From positions 1 to 12,919 of the forward strand of contig JAAYGO010000213.1 of NCBI GenBank assembly GCA_012727685.1: DNA of 12,919 bases, written 5' to 3'. Under the pieces are notes generated by a model. That model saw only the letters and a program-made list of their open reading frames with translations. It searched no databases and was not told the DNA's origin. Positions 1-7,800 of the stretch are shown here, piece by piece; position 1 is the stretch's first letter, and the number at the start of each line of letters is the position of its first letter. The stretch comes from Bacillota bacterium (lineage in GTDB: Bacteria > Bacillota > Dethiobacteria > DTU022). The translations under genes and the position numbers were made by a program.

Positions 1-233
1 GATGCGTAGCCTGGTAAAATCAGCTTAGCGCAAGGGTTGCATTAATACTACCAGTGATGGGAGTGGTGTCTCTAAAAATTAAGTTTTTGGTTATTTTTGT
101 TAAATCAGCCAGTCTAATGTTTGAAACCCCTCCATATCTGCTTGCCTTTTACAATAGGGGGTGGGGAACACACTATTTTTTTAAAGAATTTCATTACAAC
201 GCAAATGGCTCGGCTGATGCGCAACTGTAAATG
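1..233. other. AT-rich intergenic leader, no gene seen
   Basis: No open reading frame with coding character is visible on either strand in this stretch. It contains A/T runs and a short imperfect hairpin at about 74-92 (A-run, TTAAG, T-run, GG). This hairpin resembles a hairpin near the other end of the window at 12718-12738. A G-rich run (GGGGGTGGGG, about 157-166) lies in the middle. I see no RNA gene. Confidence 0.5.
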
Positions 234-263
234 TTTACGTATTCTATGATATTATGGTAGAAT
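234..263 (+). promoter_or_regulatory. Possible sigma-A-type promoter for the flavin oxidoreductase gene
   Basis: A -35-like TTTACG (234-239) and a -10-like TAGAAT (258-263) are separated by 18 bases, about 75 bases before the probable start codon. The surroundings are AT-rich. Both boxes are only moderate matches and AT-rich DNA produces such pairs by chance, so this is a plausible rather than a firm call. Confidence 0.35.
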
Positions 264-339
264 AAGAAAAACAAGCCTGGAAGCCATGTTGTTTCTCTCC
301 ACTAGGCTTTGGAAGGAGGCGCCCTTATCCCTAAGGATG

Positions 340-2388
340 ATGCATAAATATAAGCATCTTTTTACGCCCCTGGTCCTGGGCGATACGCTCTTTCGCAACA
401 GGATTTTTGCCGCACCATTAGGATTGGAGTATTACCCGGCGGAAAATCTCCATCCGGGAGACGACTTTATCGCCTTCTACGAAAGAAAGGCGCAAGGCGG
501 CGCCGCCACCGTAAGCATCGGTTCGGCCATGGTTGATAACGCCAGGGGGGCTATCGGCCCCACCATCAGGCTCGACGATCCGTCAGCCCTGGCGCCCCAT
601 TATCGCCTGGCTCAATGCATCAGCAGGCACGGGGCAGTGGCCGATATCGAACTGCAGCATGCCGGTGCCAATGCCTATCACAGCAAGCTGGGCCTGGGCA
701 ATGAAATTTACGGCGCTTTTGACAGCATAAACGGCCTGGGCATGGAAGTGCCGGCCATGCCCGAGGAGGTAATCCTCGAAACCATTGAAAAGTACGGCGA
801 CGCAGCCCAGACGGCCAGGCATTGCGGTTATGGCATGGTTACCGTCCATGCCGGGCACGGCTGGCTGCTCCACCAGTTCCTCAGTCCGCAGAACAACCGC
901 AAAGACCGCTGGGGCGGCTCCATGGAGAACCGCGCCCGCATCGTGGTGGCCATTGCCGCTAATATCAAGAAAAAATGCGGGCCAGGCTTTCCCATCTGCA
1001 TCCGGATCAGCGGTGCGGAAATCTATGCCGGCGGCTATGACATCGATTACGGGGTGGAAATTGCCAGGCAACTGGACGGCCACTACGACCTGATCAATGT
1101 TTCCGTCGGTGTTCATGAAGCGCCGGAGGTCTTTACACATACCCATCCGAGCATGTTCCTGGAAGACGGGGCTAACGTTAAATATGCGGCCGCCATCAAG
1201 AAAGCAGTGCGCCATTCCAAAGTTGCCGCTGTGGGCGCCCTTGCCGAGCCCGCCCTGATGGAAGAAATAATCGCCGCCGGAGAGGCCGATGTGGTGATGC
1301 TGTGCCGCCAGCTTCTGGCGGACCCCGATACGCCGCTCAAAGCCCAGGCGGGGCGCGAGCAGGAAATCCGCAAATGCATGCGCTGCTTTGAATGCTTTTC
1401 CGGCCAATTCATGAAGCTTTCCACCTATTGCGCCATCAACCCGGAAATCGGCTTTGAAAGGGAAACCAGGTATGCAGCGCCGGTGGTCAGGCATAAAAGG
1501 CGAGTCCTCATCGCCGGCGGAGGCGTGGCCGGCATGCAGGCGGCCATCACCGCAGCCGAGCGGGGCCACACGGTGATTCTCTGCGAGAAAAATGAGTACC
1601 TGGGCGGGATTTTGCGCTGCGAGGCGAAGGTCCCGTTCAAGCAGAATTTGCAGAAATACCTGGACCAGCAGGCCGCTTTCATCAGGAAATCCAACATGAC
1701 CCTGCATCTGAAAACGGCGGTGACTCCCGCGCTGGCCAAGGATATTCAACCCGATGTCATTATCGCGGCCTGCGGTTCCCGGCCCCTAGTGCCAAAGATA
1801 CCGGGAATCGACGGGCCAAACGTGCTCAGCGCCGAGCATGCCTTCATGCATCCCGAGCTAGTGGGCGAGCGGGTGCTGATCATCGGCGGCGGCCTGTCAG
1901 GGCTTGAACTGGCCATCTATCTCTCCATGCTGGGCCGGAAGGTTTCCGTCATGGAGATGTCCGGCAGTTTGAACTATTCCGGAAATATTATCCATGGCAT
2001 GGCCATTAACAATGAAATCAAACACCACCAGATCGAGATCATCACCAGCACGAAGGCTGTGGCCATCGACGAGCGGGGGGTTACGGGCGAATTCGTGGGT
2101 GACAAATTTTCGCCGCCTCCCTTATGCGGCACCATTGCCAAAGGGATTTTAACCTCGGCCATCTCTGAAGCCAGGCTGGAAAGGGATGAAGCCCCGGGCA
2201 GCAGAATCCATTATGAAGCGGATACGGTGATCTACGCGCTGGGACAGGTTCCTTTGCGTGAAGAAGCCCATGCCTTGAGCGACTGCGCTCCGCTTTTCTT
2301 CTCCATTGGCGACTGCGTGGAGCCGAAAAATATCTATACGGCCAATGCGATCGCCTATACGATTGCCAGGGATCTCGGCAGGTACTAA
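340..2388 (+). CDS. Old Yellow Enzyme-type FMN/[4Fe-4S]/FAD oxidoreductase (2,4-dienoyl-CoA reductase / enoate reductase family)
   Basis: Probable cytoplasmic NAD(P)H-dependent reductase of activated C=C bonds; the substrate is unknown. Residue numbers here count from the ATG at 286. An FMN-binding TIM barrel spans about 21-360, with the family signature HAGHGWLLHQFLSP at 188-201 followed by DRWGGSMENR. Cysteines at 364, 367, 370 and 382 should hold a 4Fe-4S cluster. An FAD Rossmann loop GGGVAG lies at 411-416, an NAD(P) Rossmann loop GGGLSG at 534-539, and the FAD closing motif SIGD at 673-676. Domain order and length match bacterial 2,4-dienoyl-CoA reductase and BaiCD/BaiH-like enzymes. Homologues begin close to the HKYKHLFTPL segment, favouring the adjacent ATGs at 337 or 340. 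However, GGAAGGAGG at 311-319 is 17-20 bases away, so the upstream ATG at 286 cannot be excluded. No neighbouring gene reveals the substrate. Family assignment is very secure; the specific reaction is not. Confidence 0.93.
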   Translation: MHKYKHLFTPLVLGDTLFRNRIFAAPLGLEYYPAENLHPGDDFIAFYERKAQGGAATVSIGSAMVDNARGAIGPTIRLDDPSALAPHYRLAQCISRHGAVADIELQHAGANAYHSKLGLGNEIYGAFDSINGLGMEVPAMPEEVILETIEKYGDAAQTARHCGYGMVTVHAGHGWLLHQFLSPQNNRKDRWGGSMENRARIVVAIAANIKKKCGPGFPICIRISGAEIYAGGYDIDYGVEIARQLDGHYDLINVSVGVHEAPEVFTHTHPSMFLEDGANVKYAAAIKKAVRHSKVAAVGALAEPALMEEIIAAGEADVVMLCRQLLADPDTPLKAQAGREQEIRKCMRCFECFSGQFMKLSTYCAINPEIGFERETRYAAPVVRHKRRVLIAGGGVAGMQAAITAAERGHTVILCEKNEYLGGILRCEAKVPFKQNLQKYLDQQAAFIRKSNMTLHLKTAVTPALAKDIQPDVIIAACGSRPLVPKIPGIDGPNVLSAEHAFMHPELVGERVLIIGGGLSGLELAIYLSMLGRKVSVMEMSGSLNYSGNIIHGMAINNEIKHHQIEIITSTKAVAIDERGVTGEFVGDKFSPPPLCGTIAKGILTSAISEARLERDEAPGSRIHYEADTVIYALGQVPLREEAHALSDCAPLFFSIGDCVEPKNIYTANAIAYTIARDLGRY

Positions 2389-2423
2389 GACTGTACCGGC
2401 CAGATAATTTAGCTTCCTCATAT

Positions 2424-2452
2424 AAGCCTGCTTTGATCCTGGCCAGGCTTTT
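2424..2452 (+). terminator. Probable intrinsic terminator after the flavin oxidoreductase gene
   Basis: AAGCCTG (2424-2430) pairs with CAGGCTT (2444-2450) across a 13-base loop, followed by a short T run. It lies 36 bases after the stop codon in the 62-base gap between two convergent genes, where a terminator is expected. The T tract is short, so efficiency is uncertain. Confidence 0.5.
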
Positions 2453-4068
2453 ACCACCCGTTTTTACCCTTTTTCACTTGTTTTTCCAAGTACATTTTTT
2501 CATCCGCTTCTCTCAATACCTGCGCCAAAGATTTGCTCTGGTCCTGCGCAGTGGCAAAGCCGATTGAGACACTTAACGGTAAGCGTTTATTCTTTTCATT
2601 GTAGCGCTCGAGGTTGCTCCGGATCCGCCTTACTATTTTTTTTACAGGTCCCTTCATCTGTCTCCGGCAGGATAGCAACGAACTCGTCCCCGCCAAAACG
2701 GGCTACAATATCGCGTTCGCGCCGGATCGAGGCTTTAATTAAATCGGCACAGGCTTTTAACAAGCGGTCGCCGTTCTGGTGCCCCTGAGTATCATTTACT
2801 ATTTTCAGGTCATCCAGATCGCAGAGCATCAACGAAATGGGGTATTGATCGCTGTTCTGCAGCCGCTCGATCTCTTTTTCATACAGCGCCCGGTTATAAA
2901 GACCGGTCAGTTGATCGTAGAAGCTTAAATATTCAAGCTGTTCCTCATACTTTTTATGCTCGGTAATGTTCCGGGAAATGCCAATTAACATCTCTTCATC
3001 ATTGATGGCATCAGTAATGGAGGCGTTTAAAGAATGCCATCTCCAGACGCCGTCCTGGTGCCTGACCCGATATTCAAGGGGCTGCTGTTCCCGCTTCGTC
3101 TCAAAACACTGCCGCACATACTCCAAAAAAGAGCTGACATCATCAGGATGGATAAATGCGGTGTAATTTTTACCTTCATACTCGGAAGCGGGAAAGCCGC
3201 TTATTTTCTCGATATTCGGGGATATGTAGGTAATATTGCCCTGGCGGTCGATGGTAAAGATAATATCGCTGGCATTTTCCACAAAGGTCCTGAATTTAGC
3301 CTCGCTCTGTTTTAAGGCTTCTTCCGCGCGCTTGCGCGCGCTGATGTCCCGGCATACGCAGATCACGGCGTTTTCCCCCCCGACACGGGCACCGGTGGCG
3401 CTGACCTCCACGGCAAAAGTAGAGCCGTCTTTCCGCCGGTGGAGTGTTTCAAAGTTTTCGTTTATTTTAGTCAGATCTTGAAAGACCCGGCGAATTTCAT
3501 GTTCCGGCATAATTACTTCCCAATCCCAGGTGTGCAGCTTCAGGATTTCGGCGGGGGAATAGCCGAGCATCTCGCAAAAACGGCGGTTCGCATCGATCAC
3601 CTGGTGCTCCTGGTTGATGATGACAATGCCATCCCGTGAAAGATTGACCAGGGTGCGCAAGCGGGCTTCCTTTTCGATCAATCTCTCTACCGCGTCTTTG
3701 CGCTCTGTAATATCGCGGTAGGAGGCGGCAAAAAAACCCGCCTCATCGCTGGAGGCTAGAATATTGTACCATCTTTTAGTTGCCGCAAAATACTGGTCAA
3801 TACTGCTGTGCCGGCCGGTCAGCGCCACCTCGCCGAAGACCTTAAGGCAGGCGGCAGCGTCTTGGATAAAATCCGATGGGAGGGAGCTTGCCTCCCGGCC
3901 GATCATCTCTGTCCTCTTCATCCCGGCCAGATTTTCAAAGGCCCGGTTTACGTCAAGAATAATAAAATCTACCGGTTCTCCTGCACCATTGAAAATAAGG
4001 TGGTGATAGGCAAAAGCATCCGGCAAGTTTTCGAACAATCTCCTGGTTTTATCGCTATCGTGGGACAT
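2451..4068 (-). CDS. PAS-PAS-PAS-GGDEF diguanylate cyclase, frame interrupted near the C-terminus
   Basis: Predicted soluble sensor making cyclic di-GMP from two GTP. Numbers count from a TTG at 4086. Three PAS domains lie at about 12-127, 140-252 and 261-377, each ending in a D/N-I-T/S-x-x-K-like motif (RDITERK, RDISARK, RNITEHK). The GGDEF domain starts near 385 with SFYDQLTGLYNR and carries an intact GGDEF active site (465-469) and an inhibitory I-site RxxD (456-459). No membrane segment is seen. The frame runs to a stop at 2596, but the missing end of the GGDEF domain (LPLSVSIGFATAQ, then READEKMYLEK) continues in another frame to TAA at 2451. The switch falls at an A8 run (2636-2643); seven A residues would give one frame of about 538 aa. 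The ATG at 4068 is preferred because AGGATGG lies 7 bases before it. The signal sensed is unknown. The break could be an assembly error, a true mutation, or slippage. Confidence 0.85.
2636..2643 (-). other. A8 homopolymer at the frameshift in the GGDEF gene
   Basis: Eight consecutive T residues on the plus strand read as A8 in the gene. With A8 the frame runs Cys-Lys-Lys-Asn and soon stops at 2596. With seven A residues it reads Cys-Lys-Lys-Ile-Val-Arg-Arg and joins the rest of a standard GGDEF domain. The site is therefore the point of frame change. Confidence 0.8.
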
Positions 4069-4120
4069 CCCGCTACCATCCTGCAAATAATTTTAAAGTC
4101 GACTACTTTTCAAACTAGTT

Positions 4121-4133
4121 CGACAGAATGTCG
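4121..4133. promoter_or_regulatory. Short dyad that could be an operator upstream of the GGDEF gene
   Basis: CGACA-GAA-TGTCG is a perfect 5+5 inverted repeat with a 3-base centre, about 53 bases upstream of the probable ATG of the PAS-GGDEF gene. It sits in an AT-rich stretch where a promoter would be expected. It does not match the Firmicute LexA box. No protein can be assigned, and chance is a real possibility. Confidence 0.22.
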
Positions 4134-4223
4134 CTATTTCCTGCAAATTCTTTAACCGGCTCCATGTCCAACCAAACCGGAACGCAGGCCTCAGTGACAG
4201 TAGCGGCAGTATCAGGCCTATTT

Positions 4224-4652
4224 TCAGGGTATTACAGAGTTTGCTAAAAGCCCGTTCACCTTTCCTTCCCATTCCGGGAGGGAGCTCTCCCGCCGCCAGC
4301 CCACGGAGACATCTACCAGGATCCCCTCCCGGTCAAAGAGCAGCCCGGCGGGGAAGACCTGCACCGCGAATTGCCGGGTGAGGATGCCGCTGCGGTCATC
4401 CAGAACCGCTGCTTGAAGGCGGCAACGCTCAAGGAAGCCGCGCATCGCCGCGGGAGAAGCGGCGGCGGCGATCAGCAGGGAAAGCCCCTTTGCGTGGTAG
4501 CGATCGAGCACAGGCTGCAACTGCAGCAGTTCGATATCGCAGGCCACTCACCCGGCGGCATAGAAGAGCAGGTACACAGCCCGCCCCCGGAAGTGGTCCG
4601 GAAAAACAATCTCTTCCCCTGTAAACAGGTCCGGAAGGCGAAAAGTGATCAC
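4224..4652 (-). CDS. Probable selenocysteine-containing TlpA/thioredoxin-fold oxidoreductase (in-frame TGA at 4548-4550)
   Basis: Predicted 142-aa thiol/selenol redox protein. The only start between an upstream in-frame stop and the domain is GTG at 4652, with AAAGGGGTGG just before it. Residues 1-34 read like a TlpA/AhpC-TSA N-terminus (FRLPDLFTGEEIVF, then RGRAVYLLFYAAG). An in-frame TGA follows, then VACDIELLQLQPVLDRY and a normal thioredoxin-like remainder including FPAGLLFDREG, with the expected cis-proline. Aligned with the usual F-W-A-x-W-C-x-x-C-x-x-E, the TGA falls exactly on the first, attacking cysteine, giving U35-V-A-C38. A SECIS-like hairpin follows the TGA. The gene ends at a TGA backed up two codons later by TAG. 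No signal peptide is visible, so it is probably cytoplasmic. It lies 165 bases downstream of lhr on the same strand. Fold assignment is firm; Sec decoding is inferred, the alternative being a nonsense mutation or a base-call error. Confidence 0.82.
4500..4540 (-). promoter_or_regulatory. Bacterial SECIS-like stem-loop just after the in-frame TGA
   Basis: Starting 7 bases after the TGA, GCGA-(TA bulge)-TCGA pairs with TCGA-TCGC at the far side. Inside, GCTGC pairs with GCAGC around an AGTT loop. The loop begins 26 bases after the TGA and has G as its second base. This agrees with what is known of bacterial SECIS elements: a loop roughly 16-37 bases from UGA, with a G in the first two loop positions. 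The structure was folded by eye only. Confidence 0.6.
4548..4550 (-). other. Putative selenocysteine codon (TGA)
   Basis: The codon lies in the frame that is thioredoxin-like on both sides. It replaces the catalytic first cysteine of the CxxC motif. Cysteine-to-TGA requires only one base change, and Cys/Sec exchange at this position is a known pattern in selenoprotein families. Confidence 0.78.
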
Positions 4653-4656
4653 GGTG

Positions 4657-4666
4657 CCACCCCTTT
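4657..4666 (-). promoter_or_regulatory. Ribosome-binding site fixing the GTG start of the selenoprotein gene
   Basis: In the sense direction AAAGGGGTGG lies 4 bases before GTG, with its AAAGGGG core 7 bases away. An in-frame TAA overlaps its upstream edge. Together these leave the GTG at 4650-4652 as the only reasonable start, and they show that translation is set up to begin upstream of the TGA. Confidence 0.65.
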
Positions 4667-4817
4667 ATACGCAAAAAGGTTTTAAGCGGCCTTTCTTTTA
4701 TCTGGGGTCCAGATCGGCCCATTGCCGGTGAGATGAAGCGGAGAAAGTAAGCCGCCGCGATTATAAAGTATGACGCCGGTCAAAGGAGTGTGCTCCAAAA
4801 AGCGGCCGCGGCTCTCT

Positions 4818-7800
4818 TTAAGGATACTGGCGCCGCAGCTCCAGGCATTGGTACCGGGCGGTAAAGCCGATCTCTTGCAGCGCCCGGCAGTAGGGGCTTT
4901 TCCGGGCGGGGAGGCCGTTGATCGTATCCACGACAAAGCATTTCAACGGGTTAAAGGAGCGGGTGAGCAGGGTTTTGGCGAACTCAAAGTAAGCGGGGAG
5001 ATCGGGATCATCGGGTCCCGTTTTGATCAGGAGCTCTCTGCCGCTGCGCCTGGCCACCAGCCGCAGGGCGCTGCCGCGGAAAACAAGATAACTGGCAGGC
5101 AGGCGGGCGGGAAGATCTGGGTCCAGCCCGGGCAGCTTTAAACCGCAGGGCGAGGCAGGGTCAGCCGCATTCAGCCAGTAGATAGCCGCCTCGTCCAGGC
5201 CGCGGCGCAGGCGGCGGTAGGCGGCAGGGGAGGCAAACTGCAGCCCTGGTATGCCGTCGAAAAAATGGCCGGCCAGTATTTCCCCGGAAAACTCCATCAG
5301 GCGCAGGTTGCGAAAAATATGGCGCCACTGCAGCGCCGGGAGTTCGTGCTGGAGCAGCTCGCGGAAAAGGACGCCGTAGCGGGAGAGAAGTCTGCGGATC
5401 CGCTCTTTGACCAGTTCATCCAGCTCGACCGGATCACCGCCCTCTTCTGCCGGCAGGAGAAACCAGTTTCCGGGGAGGAACTGCGGGGCGGACCAGCGGC
5501 TGATCCCGGTGCGGCGGCCGAAGGCTCCCCGCCTTTGGACCCGGAGCGGGGCAAATCCAGAGAGTATTCCGGCCCGCAGGGCGGCCATGCTGTCGTTGGC
5601 GACAGTACCCTCCCAGACCTGCCGCCACAGGGCTTTGGTTAAAGCCTCCTCCGGCAGGCCGGTGTGCCGGGCAAGGGCGGCATAATCATATTTGCCGGCC
5701 GGATCGGGGAACAAGGCGCGTGTCGGATCGCCGCCGCCCTCGCCTTCCCCTTGCCGCTTCCCGCCGGGATCTTCGGCAGGCGGGAAAAGGACCAGATCTT
5801 CCGCGAAGCAAAAACCGACCCGGCGGCGGCCGCGCCCGAACCAGGTCAGCCCGCTGCTTTGCATGAGGCTGTCCAGCCAGGCGGTATAATAGGGCGCCAT
5901 GCGGGCGGGCAAAATGGCCTCTTCCCAGAGCTGGGCCGGGGTGATAAAGCCAAAGAGCCTCTCCAGGCGCTCCTGCAGATCCTCCAGGGTCTCTCCCTTT
6001 TCCACAAGTCCCTGGTGCGCTGCCAGAAAGAGGGGCAGCGCCGCTGCCGGCAGAGCTTTCAGCTCCGGCCGGCGAGCGCGCCGGGCCATGAGCAGCAGGC
6101 GCTCCAGGTTCTCGCGGTCGCAAAGCTGCGCTTCCCCGCCGGCCGCGGTGAAGACATCGGCCACGATGTTCTCTTCTGCCAACAGGGTTTTGATGGCTGC
6201 CACGCACACTTCATCCGGCAGTCCGAGCTTGCGGGCAATAAAATCCGGCGGCACGGGGCCGTAAAAGGAGAGCCACTGGCCGATCAAAAGGGCGGTATCG
6301 CCGGCGTATTCGTCCGGCACCGCGCCTGTTTCGCCTGCGGCCGGGGCTTCCAGCCGTGCGAGGTTCACCGCCAGGTCGCCCGCAGCCCGGGCGGTCAAGG
6401 GGCTAAACCGGGCGGCGGAAGGGTTGAAAGGAAGGGCGGCTTTAAAACGCGGCCAGTTTTCCAGGGCGCAGAGAAGCGGCTCTTCCGCCCCGAGCAGGCT
6501 GAGCCAGCCCGCCTTTGCACCGATGGAGGCCACGATCTCTTCGCGCTCCGCATGGTGGTCCCGTGCCACGGCGGCAAAGAGGGCTTCCGCCTCCCCGGCA
6601 GGGATCAAGAGTCGCTCCTTGACCCAGAGCAGCAGCTCCTCTCCCGGGGCAGGGGCATAGCCCGGGGCGGTCCGCTTGAGCTTCGCCTCCAGTTCCCGCA
6701 GCACGTCTTCCGGCAGCGCAGGCCGCAGTTGGGGTGCGGCGATCAGCTCCTTGAGCAGCGCCTCGCTCAAAAGCGGCTCCTTGCCGCCGGGAGGGGTATC
6801 GTCCTCGTACATATACTTATTGGTGCGGCGCCAGATCAGGGCCGTGGCAAAGGGGGAGGGCTCGCTGGTTGCGGTTTCGCTGACTGCGATGCGGCCGTCA
6901 TGGATCTCGTCAAGCAGCTTTTTAAGGGCCTCCAGGTCAAACTCGTCGAAAAGGCAGGTGCGCCAGGTTTCCAGGAGAATCGGAAAATCGTGGCTGCCGC
7001 TGACCGCGGCCAAGAGTTTCTGGGCTCTGATCCGGTTAATCCACAGGGGCATCCTTTTGTTAAACCCGGCCCGCGGCAGCAGCAGGGCGCGGCCGGCGTT
7101 CTCCCGGAACTTGGCGCCGAAGAAAGCGGTGCTTTCAAGCTTCAGGCGCAGGAGCGACTCCAGGTTTGCGGACGGAACCAGGTCGAACAGGTCCGGCGCG
7201 GCGAAACCGGGCGGAAGCAGCAGCAAAATACCGTTGTTGTTGACGTAATATTCCAGCGGGTAGCCGTATCGCCGCTCCCAGGCGGCGGCCAGGACCAGGG
7301 CGAAAGGCCGGTTTACCTTGCCGCCCCAGAGGGTATGGAGCAGCACCTGCCTGCCCTCCGCGCCGCTGTGCAAGTCTGCCAGGTCCTCAATTAAAACATG
7401 GTGGCGGTGCGGAAGCGGTTTGCCGGTTACCTCTTTCTGCCGCCGCAGGTAGGCCAGCAGCCGGGCCGTTGCCCCGGCGCTCCAGGCATTTTTAAATGCC
7501 GGGTCCTCCAAAAACTGGGGCCGATCGAGATTCCGGTCCATCTCCTCCAGGAAGAGGGCGATCTTTTCGGCATAACAGAAGCTGCGGTTTTGCTCTTCCG
7601 CCCGCCAGAAGGGGATGATATTGATGGCCTGATCGCCGGGGACCACCTCCACGTCATTGGGGGTGATGCGCACGATCCGCCAGACCCGGGTGCCCAGCAA
7701 AAAAGTATCGCCGATACTCCGCTCCCAGACAAACTCCTCGTCCAGCTCCCCGATCTTGGCCCCGCTCTCCGCAAGGCGCAGGTTATAGAGGCCGCGGTCG

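Noticed and set aside
583..1749. 388-codon minus-strand open frame
   Set aside because: It is antisense to the clearly conserved flavin oxidoreductase and shows no domain.
4224..4547. A separate 107-aa protein starting at GTG 4547, directly after the TGA
   Set aside because: It would begin in the middle of the thioredoxin active site and lacks the first strand of the fold. The missing part is present upstream in the same frame, so read-through is the better explanation.
4760..4783. TTGACC and TATAAT boxes (minus strand) before the selenoprotein gene
   Set aside because: Both hexamers are good, but the spacer is only 12 bases, too short for a normal sigma-A promoter. TATAAT alone might still function, but I cannot support it.
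4682..4936. Minus-strand open frame overlapping the 3' end of lhr and the gap after it
   Set aside because: Its last 47 residues look moderately protein-like (HTPLTGVILYNRGG), but there is no start codon with a ribosome-binding site outside lhr and no family is recognised. It could be a remnant; not supported as a gene.
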